A model generated the notes under the pieces. The model did not search any database, was not told the DNA's origin, and saw only the letters and a program-made list of their open reading frames with translations. A program made the translations under genes and the position numbers. Of a stretch of DNA of 64,000 nt, positions 1 through 11,673 are shown piece after piece (position 1 is the stretch's first letter; the number at the start of each line of letters is the position of its first letter). This stretch comes from Diplosphaera chodatii (taxonomy: Eukaryota > Chlorophyta > Trebouxiophyceae > Prasiolales > Stichococcaceae): NCBI GenBank assembly GCA_032358165.1, contig JAALGY010000031.1, positions 248,001-312,000 on the forward strand, in the 5' to 3' direction.

Positions 1-118
1 GGAAATAGCACAGTACAGTGGCGGATGTCACTGCCCCGCATTGTGAGCTCTGAACCTTGTCATCGCTGTATCGCCATGAACGAGCACTCCATCAAACCCT
101 GCAACATGTTGTCTTCAG

Positions 119-227
119 GCCGACTGGCCGCTGGTCGCCTGCCGCGCCGGCACGCTGCTGCTGCCGGGCATTGGGGACCACTTTCCGTGGGACTACGGGG
201 CGGCCTTGCGGGACGCTTTGCTGCAGG
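119..227 (+). CDS. Internal exon of a gene entering from the left edge
   Basis: A plus-strand exon runs between an acceptor (TTCAG before 119) and a donor (GTGGGT at 228). It is open in one frame and reads like real protein (starts ADWPLVACRAGTLLLPG, then a HFPWDYGAALRDALLQ stretch), with G/C-rich third positions. It ends in phase 1. A possible last exon is 605-708: it follows a TCAG acceptor, restores the phase and ends in TGA at 706-708. That last exon has weaker codon usage and should be treated as a guess. A possible preceding exon ends at the GTGAGC at about 44. I do not recognise the family, and most of the gene lies outside the window. Confidence 0.45.
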
Positions 228-1156
228 GTGGGTCACACAAGCAGCAGTAGAGCCATGTGCCGTGCTTGCCATTCGCACGTGCATCACCGCACTAGGAGCA
301 CGATGCAGGAACAGTCCACACAGCAGTCGGTCTAAGGCTCGAGCATCGACAATGAGGTGATGGATGCTCCCGTCCCCTCAGCACAGCAACAAACACGACG
401 TCCTTGCGGGACGCAAAGCAGTCACTGACCTGATCTGCCGTCAGAGGGGGGGAGCCGCTCAAAACTGCACTCATCGCTGGTATTCATGTTGTCGCACTGG
501 TCAGTTTCATCGTGTACTGCTACTGAAGCCATTCAGAACCTCTGAATATTTGCTTGCTTCCTGCAACATGCCATAGGTCCGCAGTCATTTCTGTTCGCCC
601 TCAGGACTGTTGTATCTTGAGTCCAGGTCACCTTCTGTATATATAAGTGTTGTTGCAGCGTGTGGTTGCCCAGCATGTCACGGTATGTACCAGAGGTACC
701 ATAGATGACTGTAAGGTGTCAACGTGCTGCCAGCTTGTGCGTTCGGAAGTTCACTCCCTGCAACACAACTCACCACATTTGTTTGGATCACACGCAGCCT
801 CATGACACATCATTTCTGCGCATGCCTGGTTCTCGAGTCTATTCAGACTCAGCAACGTCTGCAGCCGCCCTGCAGCACGGCCGACGGCATGGCGATGTCG
901 TCGCAGCAAGCAACATGTCCCGACTGTTGTGCAGTACATGGTCAGCTTTGGGTAGGGAATGCTGACAGCACGCCTGTTGCGCTCGCCTTGCATGCCATAG
1001 CTGTAGTTTGATAAACAGCGTGTGCATGTGGGCTGGCATGCTCTCGGCTGAGGACAGTGCAGCGCATCATGTGCAGTCCGATCGAGAGCTTCCTACGTGA
1101 CGGCTTTGCTGAAGAGCGCTGAGACTATCGCAAGCAGCGTTGGGTGTCGGCGGTGC
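228..1156. other. Gap between left-edge gene and RH22-like helicase
   Basis: Apart from the possible last exon at 605-708, I see no convincing coding exon here. It holds the end of the left gene and the promoter and leader of the helicase gene. A TATATATAAG run lies at about 637-647, but it falls inside the putative exon and far from the helicase start, so I do not call it a promoter. Confidence 0.4.
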
Positions 1157-4100
1157 ATGACTGCTGCCTGCCTGCTGCAACGGCTTGCTGCGGGCTCGCT
1201 GCAGTTGGCACTGCACCACACGCACAGCTGTAGAATGCTTTCGTCGCTGGGCAGCAGCACCAGCGCCGCGCATGTGCCATGCGTGGCACGCGCTGCAAGG
1301 CAGCAGCCGCTTTCGCGCCTTGGCATAGGCAGCAACCCATGTGCCTGCACCGGATGTGGCAGCGGCACATCGGCATTCTTGTCGCGCGGAAGACGGTTCA
1401 GCACCACAGCAGGCGCCAGGCACGCGATCGCATCGGCTACAGGCAGGCAGTTTGCCGGCGGCCGGGCGGTTGAGCGGCCGCCAGGTGCAGAAGCGCCACC
1501 GCCACCGCCGCCGCCGCCGCCAGCCAGCCCACAGCTGCAGCCCCAGCAACGGGGCCGTCCCAGCGGCGACCGTGGACCGCCTGCCAGTAGCGATCCCGGC
1601 CTGCAGCCGCCGCAGGACAGGGCTACGCCGCATCGGGATGCGGCGGCAGCACCACAGCATCCGCGGCGGCGGCAGCAGCCGAGGGCGCTGCGTCGTTCGA
1701 CGCCGCCGCCGCCTGCAGCCGACAGAAATGCTGCGGCAGCCGCCGCAGTCGACGCTGCGGACGCCGCTGCAGCTGCCGCAACAGGGCCTCCTTCTGGGGC
1801 TGCCCTGGGCAGTGTGGATGGTCAGGTGACCTCCAGCAGCGGCCGAGACGCCTTTCTGGCGACCGACAGCAGCTTCCAGTCGCTGGGCGTCGGCGAGCCG
1901 CTGGCGGCGGCGCTGCTGGCGGCCGGCTTCCCTCAGCCGTCACACGTCCAGGTCTGCACATCCCCTCCATGACATGCTCTGGCAGTGCATGCTCTGCCAC
2001 CTACGCTGAGCGTCGCATGCTCCGGCAGACCGCAGATGGGTCAGTGGTCCCCGCTGTGTGCTGTTGCTGCTGAGAGGAGTCGAGCGGGTCCTGGCAGCAC
2101 AGTTGGCATGCATGAGCACTTGGCTGACACGATGTGCAGGCGCTGGCGCTGCCGGCGGTCCTGGCGGGCGGGGACGTGGTGCTGGCGGCGGAGACGGGCA
2201 GCGGGAAGACGCTCGCGTACCTGCTGCCGCTCATGCAGCGGCTGCTGGCGCGCGGCGCGGGCGCGCAGGCGGCGGAGCAGGACGGCAGGTGGCCCCCCCG
2301 CCCAGACCCAGCAGCACAGCGGTGTCAGCGCGCTCAGAACCGCGCGGGCCCCGCTGCCGCACCAGCTTGGTGTTTTAGCGCAGGAGCCGCTGCGCCTTCA
2401 TTATGCGGCGCTCAGCCCCGGATGCAACCATGTGCGGGGTGCTGCCTGGCTGCCAGGGACCCGCGCCAGCGGCTCCTGTGTCAAAGGCCTCGCAACCGGC
2501 AGCGCGATGCTTGCAGGTGGTGCGACGTCGCGCTGGTGCTGGCGCCGAACGTGGCGCTGTGCCGGCAGGTGGTGGCGGCAGTGGACAGCCTGAGGGGCCC
2601 AGACAATGCGCCGCTGCTCAGGGCTGCGCACCTGGCATCGGGGTCGCCGCCGCCTCACGGGCGGGTAGACATCGTGGCCGCAACTCCCGGTGAGTCGTGA
2701 CACATAGTGATCCTTGACCTGGCTCGACGTGGCAAGGCTATTCGTTTGGCACAGCGCTGCAGCGATGTCGCGAGAGATGTGTGCGTCAGCCGCTTGGCCA
2801 AGGCTGAGGCGTCCAGGCGCTGACTGCGGACCAGTTGCAGCACTGGCCGTGTGGGCCCGCGGCTGAACTGCCCACTTGACGCCCTGACTCGGCCTTAAAA
2901 TGGCATGGGCCCGTGATCCGCAGGCGGGCTGCACGGCATGCTACACGGCGCGTGGTTCGGGCCGCAGTGGTCGCGGGAGGGGCTGCCGGGTCGTGTGGCG
3001 GCGGTGGTGCTCGACGAGGCCGACGCGCTGCTGGGGGGCGGCTTTGCCGACGCCACCGGCCGCGTCCTCGAGGTACGCACTCGCTGGGGAGCCTGACGCC
3101 CCTCGGACAGCCCACCGTCCAGATGCTTGGTCCTGTCGGACGAGTTTGATGACGTGCAACAAGGCTGCTGTTCAGATGTCAGCAGGCTGCCTGGGGCCGC
3201 TCCACTGCAACAGTTGCACAGTCGGTGCAGTTGGTCTCGCAGCGGCTGACCCCTGTCGACGGTTGAAACGTCAGCCAGCAGCCAAGGCAAGACCAGGCAA
3301 GTGGCCTGGCGGTGACAGCGGTGACCGACGCCCGTGACCAGTTGCCGCCCGCGCAGATGCTGCGGCTGGATGAGCGGCGGGTGCGGCGGGGGCAGGTGGC
3401 CTGGCAGACGGGGCTCTCGGAGGCGGAGGTGGACAGGCTGCCGCGCCAGTTCCGGTCCGCAGCCTCCTCAGGTCAGCTGCGCCTGGCTCCGTGCTTGCCG
3501 CTGTGCCTGTCGGTGCGTCGTGGTCGCTGTCGTGGAAGTGTCCCGCAGCGCTGCCGTGCGGCACCCTCGTCGGGTGTGCCCCCTGCCCAACCCAGGAGCT
3601 TGGCACGCTGGCCGCGCCAACAGCGTCTAGTTCCCTGAACGCGTGAGCCTTCGGGCTGCGCCCGCAGGCCGTCTGCCTGCGGCAACACCGATGCAGCAGC
3701 TGCTGTGTCTGCGCTTCGTTGCCGTCGCCACCGCCGCCCGCTACTGCCGCTTGTTGTGCGTGCAAACCCCCAACTGCTATGCACACCCCATGGGCTGTGT
3801 ATACGTGGCATCCAAAACCTGAAAGCTCGGGCGCAGGCGGCGTGGCGGCCCTGGAGGAGGCGGGGTACGCGCTGCCGCCGGAGCCCAGGCCGCTGGCGCC
3901 CGCTGCGGGGTGGGCCGCCGGCCCGGCGAGCGGCGGCGCGCCGTCAGACGCCGACGCCCGCCACCGCATGTGAGCTGTCCCCATCCAGCCAGGTCGTGCT
4001 TTCCGGAGGGCCACGCTCCAGCTGGCACACTTCGGGAATGCACACACCCTAACGTGGCAGTGCAGCTAGGGCCACCATGCCAGCGCGCTAGAGCCCCTGC

Positions 4101-6035
4101 AGCAATCCCCACCACATCGCCGTCCCTGTCACTGTGCACCGTCTGGCAGCGCCAGAGAGCTGTCTTCGGCACCTCAGCCTCTGCAGCAGCCCCCAACATG
4201 CCTTTCTCCCTGTCGGTGTGCAGCGTCTGGCGGCGGCAGTACGTGTTCGCCGGCGCGACGATGCCGGCGGAGGGGACAAAGAACGTGGCGGACGAGCTGC
4301 GGGAACGCCACCCCGGGGCGACCTGGCTCGCGGGCCGGGCGCTGCACCGGGCGCAGGCGGCGCTGCGGCACGAGTGGCGGCGGGTCGACGAGGCGACGCG
4401 CCTCGACACGCTGCAGGCGCGGCTTGTTTTGCGCACTGCGTGCTCAACTCACTTTGCCTGGGCTGCAGACATGGTGACGCTGGACTTGTGAAGTGCAAGG
4501 TTACCACCACATGGCAAGCGGTTGATGTTTGCTATCATGCGCCCGCAGGGGGCCCCAGCCCAATGCGATGCAATTTGCATCCCTGACCCCTTACGTGAAC
4601 ACCAACCGTGTGGCGCGTGCGCAGGAGGTCGTCAGCAGCCGCCGCACGCGCACGCTGGTGTTTGCCGGGAACGTCGCCGCGGCAAACGCGGCGGCAGATG
4701 CGCTGGCGGCGGCGGGGCTGCCGGTGATGGCCTACCACCGCGGGGTGCCGGCCGCCGAGCGGGACGCCGCGCTGGCCACGCTGGCCAGGTGGGTCAAGAA
4801 TGTAAGAGTGGAAGGGTATAGCAGGGTGAACGGATGTAGTAGAAAGGTGGCGAGCGTGTGTGCCCAGGCACCAGCGGTTCATCTGAGTTTCTGCCAGGAG
4901 GGCTGCAGTCATGGGCAACCCTGCGCAGCCGGCTGGCTCCTCTTCAGCTTCTGTTGCCCGCAACCACGTCATGCCCTGCCGTGTGCATGCGCCACCCCTG
5001 CCAGTGCCGCTGGCAGCACCTCGCCACCGTGACTGCAGCTGCTTGTGGGCGCTCTGACGCGCAGTGCCATCGCCCCACCCTGCAGGGAGCCGGCCGCGGT
5101 GCTGGTGGCGACAGACGCCGCTGCCCGCGGCATCGACATCCCCGCCATCGGGCACGTGGTGCAGGCGGACTTTGCCGCCTCCGCGGTCGACTTCCTGCAC
5201 AGGGTGGGTGCGGGCCAAGCCTGCCTGGTGTCCGGCTGAGCGACGAGAGGGACCAGCGGAACGACACTCGTGCAACTATGAGATATTTCGAGTCTGGTCC
5301 CTATCCCTGATTTGATTCTCTCTAAGAGAATCAAATCAGGGGCGCTGGCACTGGATGCGCTGACGTCCACCATGCTCGACACCCACACGTGATTAAAAGG
5401 GCTCACAGGCAACCTGCATCTTGATTCGACGCCTGTGTGGGTCAGCCGGTGCGGCATTATCGTTCACCGTGGGCACAGGGTGTGCTGCACGTGGTGCTGT
5501 GGCTCCAACCCTGCTGCGTCACCTGTGCCGCAGGTGGGGCGCACAGCGCGGGCGGGCCGCGATGGCCGCGTCACCTCGCTTTTCGACGAGCAGTCTGCGC
5601 CGCTGGCGCAGGCCATCAGGTGCACCCTGAACCCCAAACTACAGATCCGCTCACAGCCTGGCAGCGCTGCACTATCAGCCATGCATGCAGCAGACCTCGG
5701 TCCGGTGTCAGGGCGGCAGTGGCAGGCAGCTGTCAGGTGACAGGTGCGCGGCTGTGCAGCCTCCGCCTGCTGCGGCGGGACAACCTGCGCACGTCGGCAG
5801 ACCCACACGCGAATGGCGCAGATGCTGAGTTCACACCACGGTAGCTTAGCACTAGCTTGATACGTAGGGCAGTGCTTTAGGAGTGTGCAACAGAACTGCT
5901 GCTTTACGCTGCAGGGAGGCTATTGAGGCGGGGCAGCCCATTGAGGGCGCCTTTTCCAGAAACCGCTCTTTCCACAAGAAGCTCAAGAAGTACGGGCAGT
6001 ATGTGCCGCGTGGGCAGGCGGGCCCGCAGCAGTGA
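1157..6035 (+). CDS. DEAD-box RNA helicase, RH22-like, organelle-targeted
   Basis: Eleven exons, all in phase: 1157-1951, 2140-2288, 2517-2689, 2924-3072, 3357-3471, 3837-3969, 4224-4416 (or 4425), 4625-4788, 5086-5203, 5534-5619, 5915-6035; about 731 aa. The chosen ATG opens a basic, Ser/Ala-rich leader ([13 protein letters not shown]...), like a chloroplast or mitochondrial transit peptide, followed by a low-complexity Pro/Ala linker. Then come the Q-motif region ([10 protein letters not shown]), Walker A AETGSGKT (residues 282-289), DEAD (403-406), motif III as GAT, motif IV TLVFAG, motif [12 protein letters not shown] and motif [12 protein letters not shown]. The C-terminal tail ([16 protein letters not shown]) is the hallmark of plant RH22, which acts in chloroplast rRNA and ribosome assembly. 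An ATP-dependent RNA-unwinding role is family knowledge; the plastid location is inferred. The intron between exons 9 and 10 carries a foreign-looking insert (5248-5393). Confidence 0.88.
5248..5341. repeat. Nested inverted repeats with 16-bp perfect hairpin
   Basis: Inside the helicase intron 5204-5533, arms at 5305-5320 and 5326-5341 are perfect reverse complements around a 5-nt loop (TCTAA). A second inverted pair, AGGGACCA at 5248-5255 and TGGTCCCT at 5295-5302, lies just upstream. The A/T-richer arms contrast with the GC-rich surroundings. Such nested structures often mark small mobile elements or repair scars; no coding sequence is present. Confidence 0.8.
5341..5393. repeat. 53-bp exact copy of an exon segment at 14471-14523
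   Basis: Bases 5341-5393 are identical to 14471-14523, which is exon sequence of the secreted propeller-like gene read on the minus strand (coding [18 protein letters not shown]). Flanking bases differ on both sides, so the identity is limited to 53 bp. Its first base is also the last base of the hairpin arm ending at 5341. The copy sits in an intron of the helicase gene and is not expected to be translated. Confidence 0.9.
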
Positions 6036-6222
6036 CAAGAGCTCTTATGTGTACATACGGCTGGCCCGCTGTTGCGATCTCTCTTTGACAACAGAACGTG
6101 CGTACAAACATTGCAGTGCTGGAGGCAGCTGCTTGACAACAACCACAACTGCTGGTCTTGATAAACTATCGTCCAGTCCTGATGCTGCCTCGTTGCAGTG
6201 CCAATGCCCCGATGTGTGTTGG

Positions 6223-9200
6223 TCAGTGCACCATGGCCGATGCCATGGCGGCAAACTCTGGAGCGCTCATATCCAGGTCAAACTCCAAACCCTCGAGCAG
6301 CGCTGCATCAAGATGATCATCCTGCAGAACAAGCACCACGCTACGGATCCGTGTCACAGCTGCAAGCGTGAACTCTGCTGTCAGGTTGGGCGCTCATGCC
6401 CCTACAGATGAGTCCAGTAGACCAGAAATCCAGAAATCAGCAGCGCCAGTCAAATGCGCACCTGGTGGCTGATCAGCGAATCGAGGAACCCAGAGCCATA
6501 GGTGTCTGCAGACGACACGGCGGGTGCACTGGGCATCTCCACATGCTCAAAGGCTTGCATCTGCAGCAGCAGTGTGTAAGCACATGGTCTGAACAAGCCT
6601 GCTTCCAGCACAACCGTCACAGGTCACCGCTGTCATGGTGTGCCACCATGCTGCAATAGTGCTATTTGCATGGGCATCAGTTACAATAGGGCAGTAGGAA
6701 TGAGACAGAATGTCGTTAGATTGCACACCTGCGCTGGGTGCTGTGGAAGCACTGACGGTGGGCCAATGGGTTGCTGGTCGGGTGGCAGCGGCGTGTTGCC
6801 GACCAACTGCATGGCCTGCAGGTGGGGATGCTGTGGCAGCACCGCAGGTGGGCCACTTGGTACGTGTGCACTTGCCGTTGAGGTGGGCGGCTCTTGCGCA
6901 AACATGCGGAATAGCTCCTGTGCCAACAGATGCGCATCGTGATACGTTTGCATGGCACTCGTTCAGTCAAGGCAGAAACCGGTGTCCACAAGACCGATAC
7001 ACGTGTTGCCAACGACCATACAGCACGCTCTGTGGACTGCAGGCGCGTGTGAATAGTGTCACACAGCGCACCTCATCTTGCTGCTGAAACAGGCCTTGTG
7101 GGGCAGAGCTGGCGGCCGGCTGGGTGTCGTAGTAGGGCGGTGCTTCGTGCAGGGGCACGTGCTGCAGTCGACAGAACATGAACAGATTGCGAACTTTGGG
7201 GGGAACGGGCTGGGATGGAGGTCACACAAGATCAGCATGTAGTCTGCAGGGGTGTCTGCATTTGCAATGTGGTGCTCAATGGTGGAAACAGTGCAAGCAG
7301 TTCAGCTGCCTCCGGTCAAGCACCTGCATGGCCACGTCGTGCATGGGATGTGGCAGGGACGCGGGAACATCCTGCAGCAGGTGGTTGAACGACGGCGGCG
7401 GCGTGGTGATGATGGGCAGCGTGCCGGAGCCGCTCCTGGCGCGCTGGCTGCACGGAGTTAGCAAGCAGAAGCGAAGTTGTAGAAGGCATGGCGCCAGCCG
7501 TATGAACGGATTCAAGCAGGCGTACAAGCAGGCACCGTGTGCAGTACGGGAAGAGCAGGTCACTGGGCTCTGTTGGGTCAGCCATGTAAGCTTGGCAGGG
7601 CTGCAGTCCGACCAAACTACCAGTGGACTCACCTCAGGGCCTCGGTGTTCAGGGCTGCGCTGCGGTGACCGCCCACGAAGGGCATGGTGGCGGATGACGC
7701 GGCCAGGTGCTCCCACCCCTCAGTGGCCTCCTACAGGGCAGCCATTCCACAGCAAATCAGGCGAGGGAAGCACTGACCAGCAATAGATTTCTTCGGCACC
7801 GGGGCCAGCGTTGGCGGCGTCGCCAAGCAAGGCGTGGTCAGCACAGCAGCGTGCTCGAGCCGGGCAGTCGTGCGTACCGCGGGTGCGAACATGGGTGCCT
7901 CACTGTAGCGCTGTCCTGCCTGCAGTGGGCCTGTGGATCAATGGGATGGAAGCCATGGTCAGTAGCTTGCTGTCAAGTACTAGACCAGGTGTTCAGGTCT
8001 GCAAAACAGCTGCGGCACACCAAGCAAAGGGCATGTTACCTGCAACATCGTTGTGCATGCAGTGGGCCCACGAGTGTGCACCAGAGGCCGCCGGCAACCC
8101 CAAGCAGCACACACCTGCGGCGTTGGTGCGACGGACGCTGGGCGGCCGCCGCCGCTGGCGCTTGGGCGGGTGGCGCTCCTCCTCGGCGTCCGGCCTCAGC
8201 TGCTTCCTGCTGCTGGACGCCGCCGGCGCGGCGGGCCTCGCGGCCGCCCCCGGCACCAGCGTCTGGCGGGCGGGTGGCAGCCCCCCCGCGCCAGCCAGGC
8301 TTGCCGCCAGATTCCGTGCCTTCTGCTTCATCTCTGCATTGTATGCCGGCTGCAAGGCAGAAACATTGCTGCATCATCCGATGTTCTCCGCAAGGAGATT
8401 GCCAATGCAAGTGCATGGTACAAGTACATGCAGCTGGGAGTTCGAATGGAGTGTGCGCAGCGTCAAATACAAGTCAAACCCGACACGCGCCCACCGCAAA
8501 GGCCATGAACATGAGGCGCTGGGCGTCGTTGAGGCCCGGCAGCGCAGCCAGGTCCCCTGCATCGGCGGCAGCTGGCAGTAGCGGCGTCAATCGCTGGCGC
8601 TGCAGCGGTGGTGGCGGCTGCGCCTGTCGCCCCGATGCGGGCGGCAGCAGCTGCAGCGGCTTGGACGCTGCTGTGTTCCGGTGGTATGGGACGCCCTCTG
8701 CAGCAAAATCAAGGCCCAGGTTGCAGCGTTAGCAGAGCAGAGACAGGCGAGGCAGGCATGCAACTGCAAGGCGGGGCATGGCCCACGGCTGGCAGGGACA
8801 GCAGCTCTCTCAGGCTTCGGAGTCACCAACGCGAGCAAAGGACGTCAGGCTTGATGCCGCAGTATTTTACCTGGTGGGACAGATGTGGCCGCGCCGCTGC
8901 TGCCGCCCGAGCGTGCGTCGATCGAGCAGCCGCTGGCTGCACGTACCAGGTCCCCGGTGCTCCGGCCGCCACTGACGCCAATCGAGGCGGACTCCTCGCC
9001 ACTGCTGCCGCCAGCGCTGATGCTGGTGTCGGCGTCCTCGGAGCCGACGGCGCCGGTGGTGCTTGCTGAGCGGCTGCTGCGGGGGCTGCCAGCCTTGCAC
9101 AGCAGCACATTTACGGCTGCGGCCACGTCCGGCGAGCTCGCGACCTTGATTGCCGGCACCGCCGGTGCACGCTCCAGCTTGATGACCGTCCGCAGCTCGC

Positions 9201-10712
9201 CATCACCGGCGGCCGCCTGCACTGCTGGCGGCTGTGGCGCACCGCCAGAGCCCAGTAGTGGTGCCTGCTCATGTATGACAGTGGCTGCAGAGGGTGCATC
9301 AGCGGCCTCCGGCGTGGCAGGGGCGCCGCTGCTGCTGACCAGCACCGCCTTCATGTCACTGGTGTATATGTCCGCGTCCTGCATCAGCAAATAAACCATG
9401 CAGGGCTCATCAATCGGCTGCTCAGCAGAGCTTGACCTGCTGCCTGGCTTGCGTAGCACAGACGACAGGCGCCTAGGCACAGTTTAGCAGGCCAGAGCCT
9501 TTACGCGCGCTGCGGCAGTTGCTCGCTTTGAGCGGCAAGATAGAAGGCAATGCGCAACATCTGTGGGGCTGTGCCATGCTATCGTCACCGACGTACCTGC
9601 AAGCAGCTTGCCAGGCTTGAAAGGAAAGCATAGCTGGGCGCCGGCTGCGCCACCGTGCAGGCCACCTCCAGGGCGGCAAAGGCCTTTCGACGGTCCGCAT
9701 GCTCGAACAGCGGCAGCGCCAGGGCGACGGTCATGCAGCAGCGCGCCAAGGCGGCCTTGCGGGTCGGCTGCACGTGCGTGCGTGTTGCCTCAGGCTGCGC
9801 CGCGCCGGCGACCGCCTCGTTGCGCTCGAACGCCGCTGCGACGAGGTCCTAAGGTCAGCACAAGAGCTTATCACCGCATTGCTTGCGGCCGCTGGTCATA
9901 TGCTGCGCAAAAGCTGCCGCAAAGCGGGATACGCAGTGCTTGCCAAGGGGGTGACAAAAAGGCACCACCTGTGCCCCAAGCGGCACCGCTTCCTCGCAGC
10001 TCAGGCAGCGCAGCAGCGCCGCGCGCTCGTCAGAGCCCCAGCAGACAAAGGGACGCCCCTGCGCAGCAAATGGCTCAGTGTGAGCCGGGCCCGCGGTGCA
10101 GCGGGCAAGGGAAAACTAGCCCCAAGATAACGTCAGGCAGACCGGGCGCGCCACTGAACGCCACATTGTGTCAGGGGAAGGAGACTCTCAAGATACCTTT
10201 GCCTTCAACAACGACACTCCATCGTCACGAGTGTCCGGCGTCCAGGCCTGCACGCGGGGCAGCACCCAGTGAGTGTGGTCCCCTGGCAAACAGAGGGCCG
10301 CAAAGCAAAGCGGCCCTGTGTCACCGCAGTGGAGCTCGCAGAACGCCATAAAACTTCCCAGAGGTCTGCACCCCTGTGGCCAGCGCACAGGGGCGCCAGA
10401 GGCGTGGAGTTCACGGTCAGTGTGGTGTGCACGTGAGGCCAGACGGCTGCCTCTGCAGCGCAGTCCAACAGGTGCGCTGCCCGTGCTGAAGCCCAACCAA
10501 GCGTGAAGACACAAATCTGCGCCGAACGCACCTGGAGCAAGCAGGCTTCGGCAGGGGCAGAGGCAGAACAGCTGGAGATGGCAGACTGGATCTTTGCCGC
10601 CAGGGGCGCGCTGAGCATCAGAGGGCTGCGAGGCGCTTGATGAGACCTGGGTGCGAGGCCTGCCGTTCTCGTTGAGCCGCTTGGCTGCTCTGCAGTGGAG
10701 ATATTGTGGGAC
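6223..10712 (-). CDS. Large low-complexity protein, possibly nuclear, family unknown (5' end unresolved)
   Basis: A chain of minus-strand exons reads from about 10712 down to a TGA at 6223-6225. Clear exons include 10532-10712, about 10100-10000 (GRPFVCWGSDERAALL), about 9850-9596 (DLVAAAFERNEAVAG), about 9380-8875 (starts DADIYTSDMKAVLV, Ser/Ala-rich), about 8710-8515 (EGVPYHRNTAASK), about 8350-8120 (PAYNAEMKQKARN, then a basic KRQRRRPPS patch like a nuclear localisation signal), about 7733-7632 (TMPFVGGHRSAALNTEA), about 7450-7320, about 7220-7070, about 6950-6730 (Pro/Gln-rich), 6560-6472 (MQAFEHVEMPSAPAV) and 6310-6223. The C-terminus is acidic (LLEGLEFDLDMSAPEF). A segment at 10.53-10.39 kb (HLQLFCLCP... 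TLTVNSTPL) vaguely resembles the PINIT domain of PIAS/SIZ SUMO ligases, but I find no MIZ/SP-RING zinc finger, so I do not assign that function. A regulatory role is only suggested by composition. Several exon borders and the start codon are uncertain. It converges with the helicase gene, 188 bp apart. Confidence 0.5.
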
Positions 10713-11673
10713 CTGCAGAAGAGGCCAGAAGGCGGCTCGTGCCGGCACGTGAGCGGGACAGGCGGGTCTAAGCTAAACCCTGCCAGTCTGCAACGGTTGG
10801 CATGCAGGTCTTCCTGCGGAAAGCTGCACCATGGTTTCCTTCACCACCGACAGCACGCACTTGTCATTTCCTGAATGATAAGGAGCCCCGCAAGAGTGTG
10901 AGCTGCACGCATGTGTGGAGTCATAAGCTCCCGGTGGGTGGATGCCACAGTGCTGCCGCCGCCATCTAGCGAGCAATGGCTGCCACTCAAATTGCATGTC
11001 ATCAGGAGTCCGGTGTAGGCAGTCAAGCACTCGTCCAGGTCTTTGGATGCATGCCTGAGCTGGCTGCATGCAGCAGTATGCACGGCGACCTCGTGATGGT
11101 CAACTGGCTTGTGCCAGAAGCTGGCCACAGCACAGGCATGATATACAACATACGATATGGCAAGTGGCGACACATGCTGCTTGTTCACGGTCAAGCTGTC
11201 GAATCTGTTGCGGTGCCAACTAAATTGTGGAAACTGCACATGCGGAGCCTGAGCACACTACTGGCCACACCATCAAACCTGATCACATTGGCTCGGTGCA
11301 AGTCCACATGGAGCACAACCGGGAGCACAGACTTGACACTCATCAACTCGTGCCAGGAGCTTCATCGGATACTTCGTTGGCTTCTGGGGCATTAGCAAAA
11401 ATATTGCCATGAGCCACTTCGTTATAACTATTCATCCAAGTTGACCTCGGCGCAGCAGCAGCAGCTGCGTGCTCCTTGTCACACAATGGCCATTCCTGTT
11501 GCCAGTGCATTCATCCCGCCACAGCCCGAGCAGTCTGCAGCATGCAATTCAACACAATGAAACGGTTTCAGTCGTGTCATCACTGAGGAAGTGCAGTGAT
11601 GGGCAAGCATCACACCAGCAACGCCAATTTGCAGCAGGCGACTCATACACAGCACTGCAGCGTCATGCAACAG
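10713..11673. other. Gap upstream of the 6.2-10.7 kb gene
   Basis: This should contain the missing first exon(s) of the minus-strand gene below it. One candidate exon lies at about 10870-10828 (reads NDKCVLSVVKETM, phase-compatible with the exon starting at 10712). The rest has no convincing coding signal on either strand and includes the 3' flank of the propeller-like gene. Confidence 0.35.

Noticed and set aside
710..714. TGTAA as a poly(A) signal for the left-edge gene
   Set aside because: It lies only two bases after the candidate stop codon, and the exon itself is uncertain.
9561..9596. A 36-bp intron with GTACGT..CACAG ends that would end the upstream reading at 9505
   Set aside because: Far shorter than every other intron here; joining 9596 to about 9380 gives a normal intron length and keeps the phase.
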